Of a stretch of 64,000 bases of DNA, positions 1 to 11,741 are shown piece by piece. How positions within the stretch are numbered: position 1 is the stretch's first letter; the number at the start of each line of letters is the position of its first letter. Under the pieces are notes generated by a model. That model was not told where the DNA came from, did not search any database, and saw nothing but the letters and a program-made list of their open reading frames with translations. This stretch comes from Campanula takesimana (lineage: Eukaryota > Streptophyta > Magnoliopsida > Asterales > Campanulaceae), in the NCBI GenBank assembly GCA_026119855.1, contig JAOWBW010001587.1:1-64000 (forward strand). Direction: 5' to 3'. A program made the translations under genes and the position numbers.

Positions 1-324
1 CTGAATTTATAGCTGCAACATCAGCTGTAAATCAAGTTTTATGGCTAGGAAAGTTTTAGCTGATTTGAAAATGGATCAGAGGAAGGCACTAAAGTGTTTG
101 TGGACAACCAGGCAGCTATTGCAATCTCTAACAATCCTGTTTTCCATGGAAAGACCAAGCACTTTAACATCAAGCTATATTTCCTAAGAGAAGTTCAGAA
201 AAATGGTGAAGCTTGCTTGATTTATTGTAAAACAAATGACCAGTTGGCTGATATATTCACGAAGGCTCTTCCAAAAGGTCGATTTGAGTTTCTACAAGAC
301 AAGCTAGGAGTTTGCAGCTACTGA
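1..324 (+). pseudogene. Ty1/copia RNase H remnant
   Basis: This is the last part of a copia polyprotein, the RNase H domain that removes the RNA strand during reverse transcription. The leading bases read EFIAATSAVNQVLWL. A clean frame then runs from about 94 with DNQAAIAISNNPVFHGKTKH, NDQLADIFTKAL and a terminal LGVCSY before the stop. DNQAAI, the SKHF/TKHF block and QLADIFTKAL are typical of plant copia RNase H. The frame is broken between about 50 and 95 by small indels, so this copy is dead. The rest of the element lies left of the window. The adjoining LTR confirms plus orientation. Confidence 0.9.
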
Positions 325-336
325 TCCAAGGAGGAG

Positions 337-658
337 TGTTGAAGTATGCCTCATTATCTGCTGGAAATATATGCTGAAAATAAGTAAACTTGGACTTGCT
401 GACCAAGTCTTTAGCATTTATTCTGTTTTGTTTTACTGTTGCTATTTTCCAGCAAGTAGTTAGTATGTTTCTATTTTTTAGTAAAGAGTGGGCCTGTTAC
501 TTGATAATGGCCAGTCTTTTAGGAACTTTTAGTTGTTGAATTCTCTATTTAAAGAGAATCAGCTCTTAGAATTAAAATGCAAGTTTTCTTTCATTTTTCT
601 TCTTTTGTTACTGCTGCCTTTGTTGATTATTTTGCTTTCTTTAGCCTGTTATCCAACA
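337..658 (+). repeat. copia 3' LTR (322 bp)
   Basis: A purine-rich tract (CCAAGGAGGAG, 326-336) follows the copia stop codon and is the expected polypurine tract. The LTR then opens with TGTTGAAG and closes with ATCCAACA at 651-658, giving the TGTTG..CAACA inverted ends typical of copia. A possible TATA signal (CTATTTAAAG) lies near 543-551. The end point is inferred from the terminal sequence only, because the 5' LTR is outside the window. Confidence 0.7.
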
Positions 659-2830
659 GGTAGGACGGTTGTGTTACAGAAATTTAGGATTTTGGAGTTT
701 CAAACCGAGAGGAACACGGTCTGCCCGTGTTGGCTAGCAGTGTTGTGTCCCCTTCAGGCTGTTTTGGAAGATTCGGCTGCGTTCATCTGTTTCTTTTTCT
801 GATTCAGACTATCATTTGACTTAGTAAGTAAATATAGAAACGTGTAGGAAAGCTCTAGGGTGAGCCAGAAGCCTAAAAAGGTGTGTTTTCACTTAGAATT
901 ACTATGCATTGTCGTTATAGATCCAATGTAAATGATTGAGCGATACACTTTGAGAGACTAAAAAATTGAGTGCTTGATTATCCCTTCTAACTCTTCTTGT
1001 TCTTTTGATTTTCATGTAACGGATTGTTTTTACTGTCGCCCTTGGTATTAACTACCCACATTGAGGGGTTTTCCAAGAAAATTGTTTCTTGTTATTGTTC
1101 TTGCATCATTATCAACATTTCATTGTGCAATAGCAATCGATCCTAACATGTTTATATTTTTAAACCTATTCACAGAAAATCGCGGTCTATCTTCTCTATA
1201 GATCTTCCCATTTCCCAAGTCTTTGTGCATTTCAACACTCTCGTTCTTCCTCGTCAGCAGTGTTGAAGTTAGTGACCACTTTGAGTCGCGCTAGCAAGCC
1301 CAGTTTAAAACCATGTTGCCATCATTAGAATTAAAAGTTTGAAGCTCAAGCCATATAGATGTGCAAATCAGGCCACCACTAGACCAATTTATGCAGTAAG
1401 AAATATGATGTTGGATGATCATCTATCAGATATGCATATTGGGTATACAAATGTTACTATTTTATTTTCTTACAAAGACAAGGCCCAGTTCCATTAAGTA
1501 TTTCCCAGTAGTGCTATATAAAAAGTTATGGCTGCAATAGCTGAAAGATAGGAAGGGGAATGAATAATGCAGAAACTGAGAAAAATATTTTTTGCCTATT
1601 TAGGTTAGACAAGAGAATGGTTATCAAAAGCTCCCTAGATTTTCAATGTATTTTTCATAGAGTTAACTTAATAGTAATAACTGTTACTGTGAAAAACAAT
1701 ATTCTACTAACAAAATGTTAATTTCATCATTACACTCTTTAATCAAAATTCACAAGAGGACAACTATTTTTCAATTATCACCATCTTTAATGCTTTATAA
1801 TAGCGTATGCAATGAGTACCCGGGAATTTATTAAATATGTATTTATTTTACATTTAGAACAAATTATAGAGAAGAAGGTTTACAGTCCATTGGTGATTCT
1901 TTCCAATGCAAACTCTCTCAAACCTTAACAAGTACGTCTGGGGTTCTTCCTGGCCCTTTCATTGCGAATCGTCTCAACTCTGCAAAGTTTCTAGGTTTCT
2001 CTTTTATTATCAGTGACACAAGAATGTGAATACATTGAAAAACTAGTTGCATATGTTTGCATAGATATGAAGATCGGCTAGAATAATGAAACATAAGCTA
2101 CATATATTTCATAAAATAAACTAATAACAGAGTATGTACTGAAAAGAACTCTTGTACAACGGAAACTAGGAAACTGACATAGCCAACTTCAGACTGGACA
2201 AGGCAAATGAAACTGACATGATAGACCACTAACCTGTTGCCTGAAAGTGTAGTTAGGGATCACCGATCCACCCCAAGAGTCAAATCGGTAGACTTCCAGA
2301 TAATTTTTCTGTCAAAAATGAAACAATTCAATAGGATGAGAAGAACACTGTCAAGTTATGTCTTGAACGTTAAACTTCCAAGTTCTACAGGAAAATCAGT
2401 CTTTTTAGCCTCAAGTAGAATCATGTTAATCACATAATGCCAAAGAGAGATCGACTCAAAGAGAAAAGCCACATATGTGATCTTGGAGGTATTCATTTCT
2501 GTAATAGGGTATTCACAAGGTCAATCATGAGATGGCAAGTGATTGGTTGTTCTTGATCTAGCATGGATACTAAGGAATTCAGCCAGAGACGACAATGGAT
2601 AGCAGTTTGTTTTAATCTTCTAGTTCCTTATTATCATTAAAGGTGACGTAAAGATTGATTTTTTGCCTCTTAAGGGTCTGAGAAAGAGTGATCCATTTCT
2701 CTTTTCCACTTACCTTTTTCGCAAATGTTATTAGTGTCATGATTTCTAGAGAGGAGTGGCTAGTTAAAGAGTGTCCAGTCCTGTCGGGCATAGGTTTTAA
2801 TTTTGGAGTCTATTATGCATAGTCCGCACC
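659..2830. other. No recognisable gene; AT-rich intergenic DNA
   Basis: I see no credible coding frame, RNA gene or element boundary here. The only frame above 60 codons (2237-2437) has no recognisable domain and looks like chance. The sequence is AT-rich plant intergenic DNA and may hold old, unrecognisable transposon debris. Confidence 0.5.
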
Positions 2831-3540
2831 TGTAGATACCCGGGGGAGGGCCACCACTTGGCTAGAGCGGTGATCTTCCTAGGATGTCTATTTGGGTTTT
2901 AGAATTTAGAGTCGCCACCTATGTTTTTAGAGGAACATAAGAAAAACCTAGTATAAGCCTAATTTGATTACAAAACCAGAGATTCGTTTGAGAGGTTCGG
3001 AGGTTAGGTTACGAGATGGGAAGTAGTTAAACACCCATCCCGCCCGGGTAATGCCGGTCTTGCAAATAAGTGTTCTACATTAATAAAAGTGTTCTTCCTA
3101 TGCTTTGAAAAGATGATTTGGGGGATAAAAAAGGGTTGAAATGTAGGGAGATAACTCCTTGGCCAACTTCAATATGATAAAGTGGCCTTTGGTGTCATGT
3201 CCCAAGAGTTGGGTTTGATTGCACGTTTAAGAAAAATAAAGAAGAAGGAGATGAAGTAGAGAGAGAGGGGATGATAAAATTACCTAAAGACTTCAAGAAC
3301 TTTGTTGTGTGCCTCAAAATGCCTTGAGAGTATTTTTGTGTAGAGTTTTGGTGGGTAAAATTCTTGGTCCTTTGTAATGGTGGAAGAGGGAGGTATTTAT
3401 AGGTGAAAAGAGGGTGTTTTTGGTGCCAAAACGGTGTCAAAGAGGAGATTTTTCCCGGGCAAAATCGACATTGATGAGCAAATGAGAGATTCTTGGAAAA
3501 AAATCTGTGACCGACGCCCAATGTCTGCAATGTGCACCCT
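2831..3540 (-). repeat. Truncated Tat/Ogre-type LTR (minus orientation)
   Basis: The left edge TGTAGATACCCGGG, the phrases CTTGGCTAGAGCGGTGA and GAGTCGCCACC, and the following stretch match the reverse complement of the C element LTR end (39560-39699 and 46920-47064), at lower identity. On the minus strand a TATA-like CTATAAATACC lies near 3395-3405. The LTR 5' end (TGTAGACACC in the relatives) is absent, so the copy is cut at about 3540. No internal domain adjoins it. It is a relative of the C and D LTRs, not the same subfamily. Confidence 0.7.
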
Positions 3541-3693
3541 GTTCAAAACCGGCGTGAATCGGTCTGTACTGAATGGTTGAATGCATAATTAATTATTTAT
3601 TTTTGTAAATATTAAATGATTAGTTAAATGGAATGAATTACTTCAAATGTTTTTATTATAAATTTGAATATTGTTTAATTATAGGCAAAATTG

Positions 3694-4474
3694 GAGTTGT
3701 GGAGACGCACTTTGGAATCTCGAGGTTTTAGGTTAAGCAGAAGCAAAACTGAATATATGGAGTGTAAATTTAGCAAAGTTGGAAGCAGAGAGGCAGGAGT
3801 GATCACATTCGATGGAAAGATTGTCCAAGCTTCCGAGTTCTTTCGCTATCTTGGATCTATTATCCAAAAAGATGGAGAATTGGATGGAGATGTGGCTCAT
3901 AGGATTAAAGCAGGTTGGTTGAAGTGGAAGAGTGCCACAGGGTTTCTTTGTGATCGTGGCATGCCAAATAGATTAAAGGGAAAATTCTATCGTACGGCAA
4001 TTAGGCCTGCACTGCTTTATGGCACTAAATGTTGGGCCGTGAAACAGTGTCATATTCATAAGATGAATGTAGCGGAGATGCGTATGCTACGATGGATGTG
4101 TGGGCATACAAGAAAAGATCGATTGAGAAATGAGGTGATCAGGGTAAAGTAGGAGTTGCGCCCATTGAGGATAAAATGAGGGAGCATCGCCTAAGGTGGT
4201 TTGGTCATGTGAGACGGAGATCGAGTGATGCACCGGCTAGGAGGCCTGAAGAGTGGAGAAGTGATAAAATGGCGAGGGGTAGGGGAAGACCCAAGCAAAC
4301 TTGGATTAAGGTGATTGAAAATGATATAAGTTTACTCGGAGTGGATGAAGATGTGGCGTTGAAGAGGCCGGAGTGGAGGGCGAAAATTCATGTGAATGAT
4401 GGGGGTTGATCGTACTTTTTATTATTATTATTTATTTATTTATTTTATTTTATTTTATTTTCTCTATCTTTTTC

Positions 4475-4545
<71 letters not shown>

Positions 4546-4624
4546 TTTTATCACGATGACATATGAGGATTCATGTTAGCCGACCCCAAATTATTTTGGG
4601 ACTAAGGCTTTGTTGTTGTTGTTG
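3694..4624 (+). mobile_element. 5'-truncated RTE-clade LINE
   Basis: This is the 3' end of a non-LTR retrotransposon reverse transcriptase gene. The frame from 3694 shows RLSRSKTEYMEC, FRYLGSIIQKDGE, AGWLKWKSATG and AEMRMLRWMCGHTRKDR. After a frameshift near 4145 (one base lost) it continues with LRWFGHVRRRS and GRGRPKQTW to a stop near 4409. These blocks are characteristic of the plant RTE C-terminus. The 3' end has GACCCCAAATTATTTTGGG and a TTG-repeat tail, typical of plant RTEs. A 14 bp duplication, TATAGGCAAAATTG, flanks it (3680-3693, 4625-4638). The target is the terminal inverted repeat of the Pack-MULE, so the LINE is younger. Confidence 0.9.
4482..4542 (+). repeat. (TC)n microsatellite in LINE 3' UTR
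   Basis: About 30 uninterrupted TC units lie in the 3' untranslated part of the LINE, between the coding end and the TTG-rich tail. Confidence 0.95.
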
Positions 4625-5184
4625 TATAGGCAAAATTGCATCAAAAATCACCCAACTGTAGACCAACTGTGGATTTCATACCTAAACTATTTTTCGTTCC
4701 ATTGTTTGCACTAAACTATTTTCTTGTTGCGTGGGTGGTCACTCCCGTTAACACCGTCAGTTTTTAACCGTTAAACTGGCCATGTGACTTGCATGTGCCT
4801 CTTTTTTAGGGGTAAAAATGGAAGAACAAGTTTAAAAGAAGTACAATACTCTTTTTACTCACCGGCCTACAAATGCTTATTTTTTTAGTAACAGACTTTT
4901 AAAATATTTTACATTTTAGTACTTAACTTATAAAATCTTCTTCCTCGTGCAGCCACCACCACCTAACAGCACCACAACTAGTCGGCATCACCAACAACCT
5001 CCATGTCCATCAGCTTCCATGTTTTGAAAGATCATTTTAACCAAAACCAAAGAATACCCATCAAATTACACAACAATGAAATCGCAAGCTTCCTCACCAC
5101 AGATTATCGATATGCACCAAAATCAAACTTGTCCTCTAACAACCTTGATTACAAACTTTTTATTAATCCTATTTCCCCCAAAAT

Positions 5185-5285
5185 ATCAGATCCTAGAGCA
5201 GGTCTGGTCTGGAGCTTACTCCGACGTCTACAAGGCCCACCGTCTCTCCGACTCCGTCACTGTCGCCCTTAAGGAAGTCCACTAG
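5185..5285 (+). pseudogene. CDKF;1 kinase fragment, N-lobe start
   Basis: The frame reads YQILEQVWSGAYSDVYKAH, then RLSDSVTVALKEVH and a stop. It matches the ATP-binding start of the plant cyclin-dependent kinase F;1, a CDK-activating kinase kinase that acts in the nucleus. The glycine-rich loop is damaged because the first loop glycine is tryptophan. The lysine in VALKE is kept. The next kinase segment resumes only at about 5702, after unrelated sequence. The fragment lies inside the Pack-MULE and is best read as a captured, non-functional exon piece. Confidence 0.75.
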
Positions 5286-5507
5286 CCGGCCCCACAAAGT
5301 AACACTTTACTACTTTTCAAAGTTAGTGAAACATATTTCCCTGTTTCCATTCCCTTCTCTTTTACAGCTCCCCTCCCTCCTCAGTCTACTCTCTCTCCCC
5401 CTCCCCTTCATACAAACCCAAACGACTAATTTATTACTTCCCATTCTTCCCATGACTCCACCTCATTCACCTCTTCCTCCTCCTTTTTGAATTCCATCGT
5501 CACGTCA

Positions 5508-5969
5508 ATGGCGGTCTCCGACATTGAAGCTGTTCTTCATTTCTTGAGAAAGAATGGCCTCTCCGACTCTGAATCCACTCTCATGCAAGACATTCTTGAT
5601 CAATCCCAGCTGGGTTCTCCACCTGATTCCCAGCGCTTCCTTTTCCCCATGATCCCTCCTCCTCCCCTCAAGATTCCTACCCCCACTCGTCCGCCCCAAT
5701 ATGACGACTACCAATCGACGTTCTGCGAAATCGAGGCGCTCCAGACGCTGCAGCACTCGCCTAACATCGTCGTCTTGCACGAGTATTTCTGGAGTGAAGA
5801 CGAGGACGCCGTACTCGTGCTCGAATTCCTGCAGGCGAATTTGGCGTCGGTGATTTGGGAAGTGAAGAAGAACGATGGGTTGAGCGTCGGAGAGATTAAA
5901 AGGTGGATTGTTCATATTTTATGTATCAAGCCGCCATTAGATGACTCCACGGTGCTGCGGATGCTATGA
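5508..5969 (+). CDS. Chimeric Pack-MULE ORF: unknown N-terminus fused to CDKF;1 segment
   Basis: An open frame of 153 codons starts at ATG 5508. Residues 1 to about 64 (MAVSDIEAVLHFLRKNGLSD and on to a proline-rich FPMIPPPP stretch) resemble the start of a plant protein with a LisH-like helix. I do not recognise which one. From about residue 67 the frame becomes the CDKF;1 N-lobe: STFCEIEALQTLQHSPNIVV, HEYFWSEDEDAVLVLEFL, SVGEIKRW. It then runs into unrelated codons and stops. The catalytic loop and activation segment are absent, so it cannot be a kinase. A third GC-rich piece follows at about 5970-6080. Expression would be driven from MULE or captured upstream DNA. Whether it is translated cannot be told from sequence. 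Confidence 0.6.
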   Translation: MAVSDIEAVLHFLRKNGLSDSESTLMQDILDQSQLGSPPDSQRFLFPMIPPPPLKIPTPTRPPQYDDYQSTFCEIEALQTLQHSPNIVVLHEYFWSEDEDAVLVLEFLQANLASVIWEVKKNDGLSVGEIKRWIVHILCIKPPLDDSTVLRML

Positions 5970-6391
5970 ATCAAGCCGCCGTTACCGCCGGCAGGCTTGA
6001 TTGCACCGGCGGCGCTGTTAGGCATAATGGTGGGGATTATGCGAAGAAGAAGGCAAAGCCAAAGAAGAGAAGTGGATTTTTTTGTTTTTGATTTCTGAAA
6101 TTTTATTTAGGTTAGGGACATTTACAAAGGGGGGTTTGTAGTTCAATATTTTACATTGTGACCCTTTTTTACTTGAGCATCTCCAAAGTACCAATTTTGC
6201 CCCTCCAAAATAGGCACGTGTAAGTCACATGACCAATTTAACGGTTAAACATTGACGGTGTTAGCAGGAGTGACCTTTCACGCAACAAGAAAATAGTTTA
6301 GTGCAAACAATCGAACGAAAAATAGTTTAGGTATGAAATCCACAGTTGGTCATAGTTAGGTGATTTTTGATGCAATTTTGCCTTAATTATA

Positions 6392-7478
6392 TTTGTTATA
6401 TGTAGTTTTTATTGGAGAAATAAGAAATGCTAATGATAACATTTGTTAATAAATTACAAATTATTATAAAAATAAAAAGTGTGGTAAAACCGTGCACCGG
6501 TGCACTTTGGTGCTGGTACATACTTTCCCAGTTAGCACTGGCAGGTACGGACTATATACTCGCATGGGGCTTTGGGTCCATTTGTGAAAATTCATTAGCT
6601 GAGATCATTGTGAATGCCGAACATGCGAGCGCCTTGAGGCCTATGTGTTGCTGGAGGTTCGTTCGACCGGAAATGAGTTCAGCAACCTTTTAGGATCCTG
6701 AAGGTTGGGTCAGGATCCTGAAAAGTTGCTCTTTTTAAATATTGTATTTTTATTTATCTATATTTCATCTACAATGCACTAAAATTAGTTTATTTGCATT
6801 ACATATATGTGAAATATCCATCTTTTAGAAAGTGAGCAAAAAAAGATATATGAAAAAAAAAAAATTAACACATGAAATTTCAAAAGGAGGGATATTATGG
6901 GGGGAGGGGGGACAAACTAAAGAGCAAAGTGGGCTTATTTTATTTTTTATGGTGGGAGCATACATTATAGTTTTTCAAGCTTGAAGTGCAGAAATCAATC
7001 AAATAACTCAAACTTTTTTTAAATGCATACAAAAGAAATAATGCACTCAATGTAAGGTGATAAAACTAGTGAAGAGAGTTATTTACATGGCATTGCTATG
7101 GGTGTCGGCTTAAGATACTTATAAAAGAGAAACTATGTCAGTTTCGCAGAGGGATTGGAATGCTTAGGCTTTTTTATTGTCTCACGAGTTTATGTTTCTT
7201 TTCTTTCTTTTCTTTTGTCGCACTTCCTCCTCTCTAAAGGATTTCTCGTTCATCTCCTCTATTACTTTTCCCTTTAATTATAATTCTCTTGTGTTTTCAA
7301 TATTATGTATACGTATATAGACGCAGATAGTGAACACTTAATGAGCAGACTCAATTCTTCATTCCAATATTCCATTTTTTTTATAACACCGTGAATGTTG
7401 TAAAGATAACGGTTATGAACAAAGATGTTAACATATCACTTGCAGAAACAAATTGTACAGTCCGAACAGAAAACTCAC
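6392..7478. other. Gap between Pack-MULE and TOP3A exon 10
   Basis: I see no gene here. This is where the remaining TOP3A exons should begin (the segment after the GRMIIA block, then the GIGTDAT and zinc-finger regions), yet nothing similar is visible on the minus strand. A 14 bp palindrome, GTGCACCGGTGCAC, is at about 6493-6506. The rest is AT-rich. Confidence 0.55.
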
Positions 7479-9156
7479 AGCAATTATCATCCTCCCCAAT
7501 GCCGAGAATATTTCACCCGCTATGTCAATTTCAACCGTAGTTTCAGCCCCAATGGCTGGTTGTGAGACGCAAGCAAGATAATGACGAACAACCAACTCAT
7601 ATATATTCTGCAATAAAGTAAAAAAGAATAATAATTTAGTTCAAACAAAGCAAAACTTCATGCAAGTATAAGAGAAGTTAAACACAATACTGATGCTTTA
7701 CTGTAATACGAGTAGTACTTTCTGCTCCTGATTCCACCCAGGCTCTCCTGCAGAAAACTTTGTGGGATGAATAGGAGGATGGGCTTTGTCATCATGTCCA
7801 CCACCACTGGGATTTCTCCACAGTTCTGCTGCAGGGTCTAATAAACGTTGGGCATATGAACCCCATACAGGATGTCCCTGTTGTTCTTGCACAATTATCT
7901 ACACCATATAAAAACAAAGATATCACACATTCTAATGTTGTAAAAGAAAGTGATACAGTAATTAGTTTGTATACTCTTTTCTCATTTTCTTTGCTCAAAC
8001 AGCATGGTAATAGAGCAACTCATTCCTTTTCCTATCTTTGAATGAACATGACATTATCTTCTTGGCAAATAAAAACATTATCTTGGCAATTAAAAACATC
8101 ATAAAAGAAAGACTAGACAAGGAAAATATCAATAGGAACATTATCTTCTTGATTAAATAACATAACTGGGGAAAAGAATTTCAAATGAAACCAAGTATAA
8201 AAGCACTATTGGCAATTAAAAACATCATGCTCAGGAAGTAAGTTCAGAGGCTTTAAGTGTTACTTGGAAATGCAAGATATGCATCTGCCAATAGCATGTT
8301 CTCTGCCTCAATAGATGCCATATAAGTTTTCTATTCCTTTTTCATTCGACTACTTTTTGACAAGAGTCAGTAGTGACAAGATGGGTGCAAACTTAACAAA
8401 TTAATCGAGCTTCTACGGAATGCCAACGCAGAAGAGTGATTAGACTTGATCGCAAATTCAATCAAGGACTGAATTCTGATCCATAATCACTATTAAAGTT
8501 AAAGTGACCCACATGTAAATCAGTTCTAGCTGAAAACGAGTCAGTCTCTGTTCGGGGATAACTGATAAAACCAGCTTGATAAAGATCTTCTGCCACCTGT
8601 ACAAGGTTATATAAAGTTAATGTCAAGCAGTCAATATCCACTGAAAATTCCAAAGAAGATGTGCCAGCTGAAAAGTAAATATGGGGATAATAGGCATAAT
8701 GGAAAAAGAAGGGAATGGACTAACAAAAAAGAAAGTGTAGCATCTCCAGAACCAGCTAGATACATTTTTTATACTTCTGATTGAAGAAAAATGCAACCAC
8801 AAGATCGGGTAGTAGCTCTCAAGTATAAACATAACACCTAGTTCTTAAACGAGAATCAAACATGTACTATGTAATGACATTGGAAATTGAAGTGTCCATA
8901 TCTTAGGTTCCGTTTGTTTCTGGGAAAATAAATAACGAAAAATATTTTCCGCATTTTCCGGTGTTAGGTAACAACAAAAACATAAAGTCAATGTAGTTCA
9001 TTTTCCAGTCTACGGAAAATAAACCTTTCTCCACCATAAAATGACTTACGGAATGCTGCTCGGTAAGTCATTTTACAAGCTCTGCCTTGGCCGACGTAGC
9101 TGTAGCTCAGTCCATTTCTCTTCCTAGTTGCCATGTAATTGTTATTATGCATACAT

Positions 9157-9205
<49 letters not shown>
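9157..9205. repeat. (AC)n(AT)n compound microsatellite
   Basis: About 12 AC units (9157-9180) are followed by about 12 AT units, within the left arm of the Tourist-like element. Confidence 0.95.
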
Positions 9206-10126
9206 AATATGGTCTAGTTGTGCTTTTGACTTTTTCTAATAAAACCAAAACTCCATGGGCCTTTGACTTAGTTTTTATAATTATCATGAAAAGTAACCCA
9301 ATTTAACCCATTCAATTAACTCAAATAATATTATGAAAAGAAGTTTTAAAATTAATTTTGGGACAAAGGTAGTATATTTTTGTTATGTTTTTCTTTTTCC
9401 TTTTTCGATCTTCAAAATAATTTACTTAATCATTGTTACTCGTACTTAAATTGTTTCTTAATGCCCCCAATCCACCCCCACCCCCATCTACCTCAACCTC
9501 AGCCCTCCGTCAAAATGGTTATTGTACTTGCATTTAAACTCTACTCCATCTGTCCCTAAATGGATGTCCATTTTGAAGATTTTTTTGTCCCAAAATGAAT
9601 GACCTTTTTGAAAAAACCTGTCTCCTACCGTTTTTTACCAATTGTTTTCTCTGGTCTCTTTATGCATGCAAAACTAAATGTTTGGAAAGATGATTACATG
9701 ATTATATACGAATCTTTGCCGAGTTAAGTACCTATTTCGCCACTGATGTTTAGACTTTTTTTCGTTTTGGTCCATGACTCTTTTTTATGTATGTTGTCAT
9801 CCCTGACCTACCTATTTTATGTTTTCTTTTTATTTGTTTCCTTTTTATTTTCTCTTTGTAACTTGGTTATTTCTTTTATTATTAGATTAGGGGTATTTTC
9901 ATCATAAGGGTTTTAAATAGATCAATAAGGTTTTATTTCTTTCTAGGGTTTTGTTTAGTAGTATAAATAGTTTGCGAGGGCTTTGTATTTTTTAGACTTT
10001 TGATTAATAAAACTATTTTGCCGTTAGTGCATATTTAGGGTTTTATCCCTGTAGCCGTTAGGCTTGTTGAAACCCTAATTCCTGGATTGGATTAGGTCAA
10101 TAATCTCTTCGGTAGATTATTGTTAT

Positions 10127-11649
10127 TGTTAGGATTCATTGTTAGTACACCCACTTAATTTGATTGATCCATGCCACGTGTCTTTTTATGGACTTTAGGA
10201 CCGCATGTAATGAAGTTATACTTCAATTTTTAGACAAGTCTATTTCTAGATTTTTGTTTGTCTAGGCTGAGTAGTTCGGTTTACCCTTAGCGGTTTAGTT
10301 GTTCAAACCGCACATGTGCTATCTTCAAGACCGCCAGCATGGAGCTACAAGTCTTTCATCAAACCGCGTTTTGTGGCTTTGATGAAACCGCCTTTCAAAT
10401 CTCATTTGGAACCATAGATGGAAACATGATGGAACCGCCATCACGGAACCGCATATCAAGTTCATTCTTGGAACCGCTCCTATGCTTGGTGGAACCGCGA
10501 AGTAAATGAAGAATTCGCTAAGTCATTTATTCCTTAGACAAACATTCCCTTTTCAACCGTAAAGGAATGTTTTATGTCATGTCAAAATAACTCTAAGTTA
10601 ACTTGGAGTTTCTGCAAGGAATGTCGGTTTGTCTAGCAGTTCAAATTCTTTACCGTTAGTCCTTTCTCTGCAACAAAGGACAGTTGTCAGGTAGTCGTGC
10701 TACAACTACCTACGACTAAAGACAAAACCAAGGACGAAAATGACAGCTCAACCAATGGGATTTCGACAGCACTGTACCCTTCAGATTTGATTCAAATCTT
10801 TACCCAACGGCCACAAGGGTGCACTGCCTATAAATAGCCTTCATTTCTCAACAATGAAGGTTGCTGAGCTTCAAGAGATTTATTCCCAAGTGTTCAAGTT
10901 TGCTTTGAAGATTGAAACCCAGATACTCATACCTTCAACCATCTCCTTAGCAAACCCAGATTTCTTCATCAAGCTTCAGCCTAACAACCATCCATACTCA
11001 GCCTTTACACCGAAAGTTATTCACTTGCTTAATCATCATTTAAATACTTAGAGCATTTGATTTCTTTCCACACACACACCCGATTTATATGATCATATAG
11101 ATTATATACTTCGAAAATACCGGTTGTTATAATAGCTTTATAGGTTAGATTTATTATTTAGAGTTTAGATTCATCATGTAAAACCTCCTCTATTTAATAC
11201 AAGTCTAGTAGCTATTAGAAAATCCTATACTAACCATCTAGGTAGAGGATGTAGTTCATTCAAGAACGAACCTCTTCAAATTGTGTGTTTGATCTTTACT
11301 TTTCTGTCTTGTTATTTAATTTTCTGTTTGTGGTCTATAACTTGAATCCATATACGAAATAACTTGAAAAGTGAATTGTGTTTTTCTTTGATCTTTAAGT
11401 TGAACTTATCGGTTGCATCATAGTATTTTCAACCCGAGTCAAACCGCCCAACTCTTTAACTATCCGTTTGGCCAAACCGCAAAACTCCGCTGTGCATTTT
11501 ATCAGTTCGGTTTAAGTGCTTTAAACCGCAGTTGACCAAACTGATAAGTACTCGGTTGATTTTCAAGGGTATTTTACGAAAAAGTTTGGACCGCTATTCA
11601 CCCCCCCCCTCTAGCGGTTCTATACCCTTGTTGCCCTCTGGGACCAACA
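10127..11649 (+). mobile_element. Solo copia LTR (1523 bp, Sirevirus-like)
   Basis: Opens TGTTAGGATTC and closes GGGACCAACA. It is flanked by perfect 5 bp duplications GTTAT (10122-10126 and 11650-11654), so it is a solo LTR left by unequal recombination. TATA box CTATAAATAG is near 10828-10837. The length of 1.5 kb and a C-run followed by TCTAGCGGTTC near the end suit the Sirevirus group. The motif AACCGC/GCGGTT recurs about a dozen times, mostly in 10280-10500 and 11440-11620. The inserted target is the left LTR of element F. Confidence 0.85.
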
Positions 11650-11741
11650 GTTATCATTTCCAAGGATTTCCATTGCGGTTATCCATTTGTGTTGTATTCC
11701 GCTGCATCAATTAATATCTAAAAAGGTGTGATCCTTGGAAG

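Larger units (their letters stand above)
3684..6382. mobile_element. Pack-MULE (Mutator-like) carrying CDKF;1 and other gene fragments
   Basis: Long terminal inverted repeats start GGCAAAATTGCATCAAAAAT. The left copy is 3684-3693 plus about 4639-4860, and the right copy is about 6130-6382. They match over roughly 200 bp, including the ATTTCATACCTAAACTA and AACACCGTCA segments. A perfect 9 bp target duplication, TTAATTATA, flanks it at 3675-3683 and 6383-6391, which is the Mutator length. Without the inserted LINE the element is about 1.75 kb. No transposase is present. The interior holds plant gene pieces, which defines a Pack-MULE. Confidence 0.88.

Noticed and set aside
659..2830. ORFs 2237-2437 and others as small genes
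   Set aside because: Short, no recognisable domain, no promoter or homology signal visible.
5505..5915. 136-codon antisense ORF
   Set aside because: Shadow of the chimeric ORF on the opposite strand, where the CDKF;1 similarity is clear.
6493..6506. GTGCACCGGTGCAC palindrome as a regulatory site
   Set aside because: Single copy, no nearby gene start or TATA box.
8988..9287. 99-codon minus-strand ORF with YIYIYI and VCVCVC
   Set aside because: Generated by the AC/AT microsatellite in a Tourist-like element.
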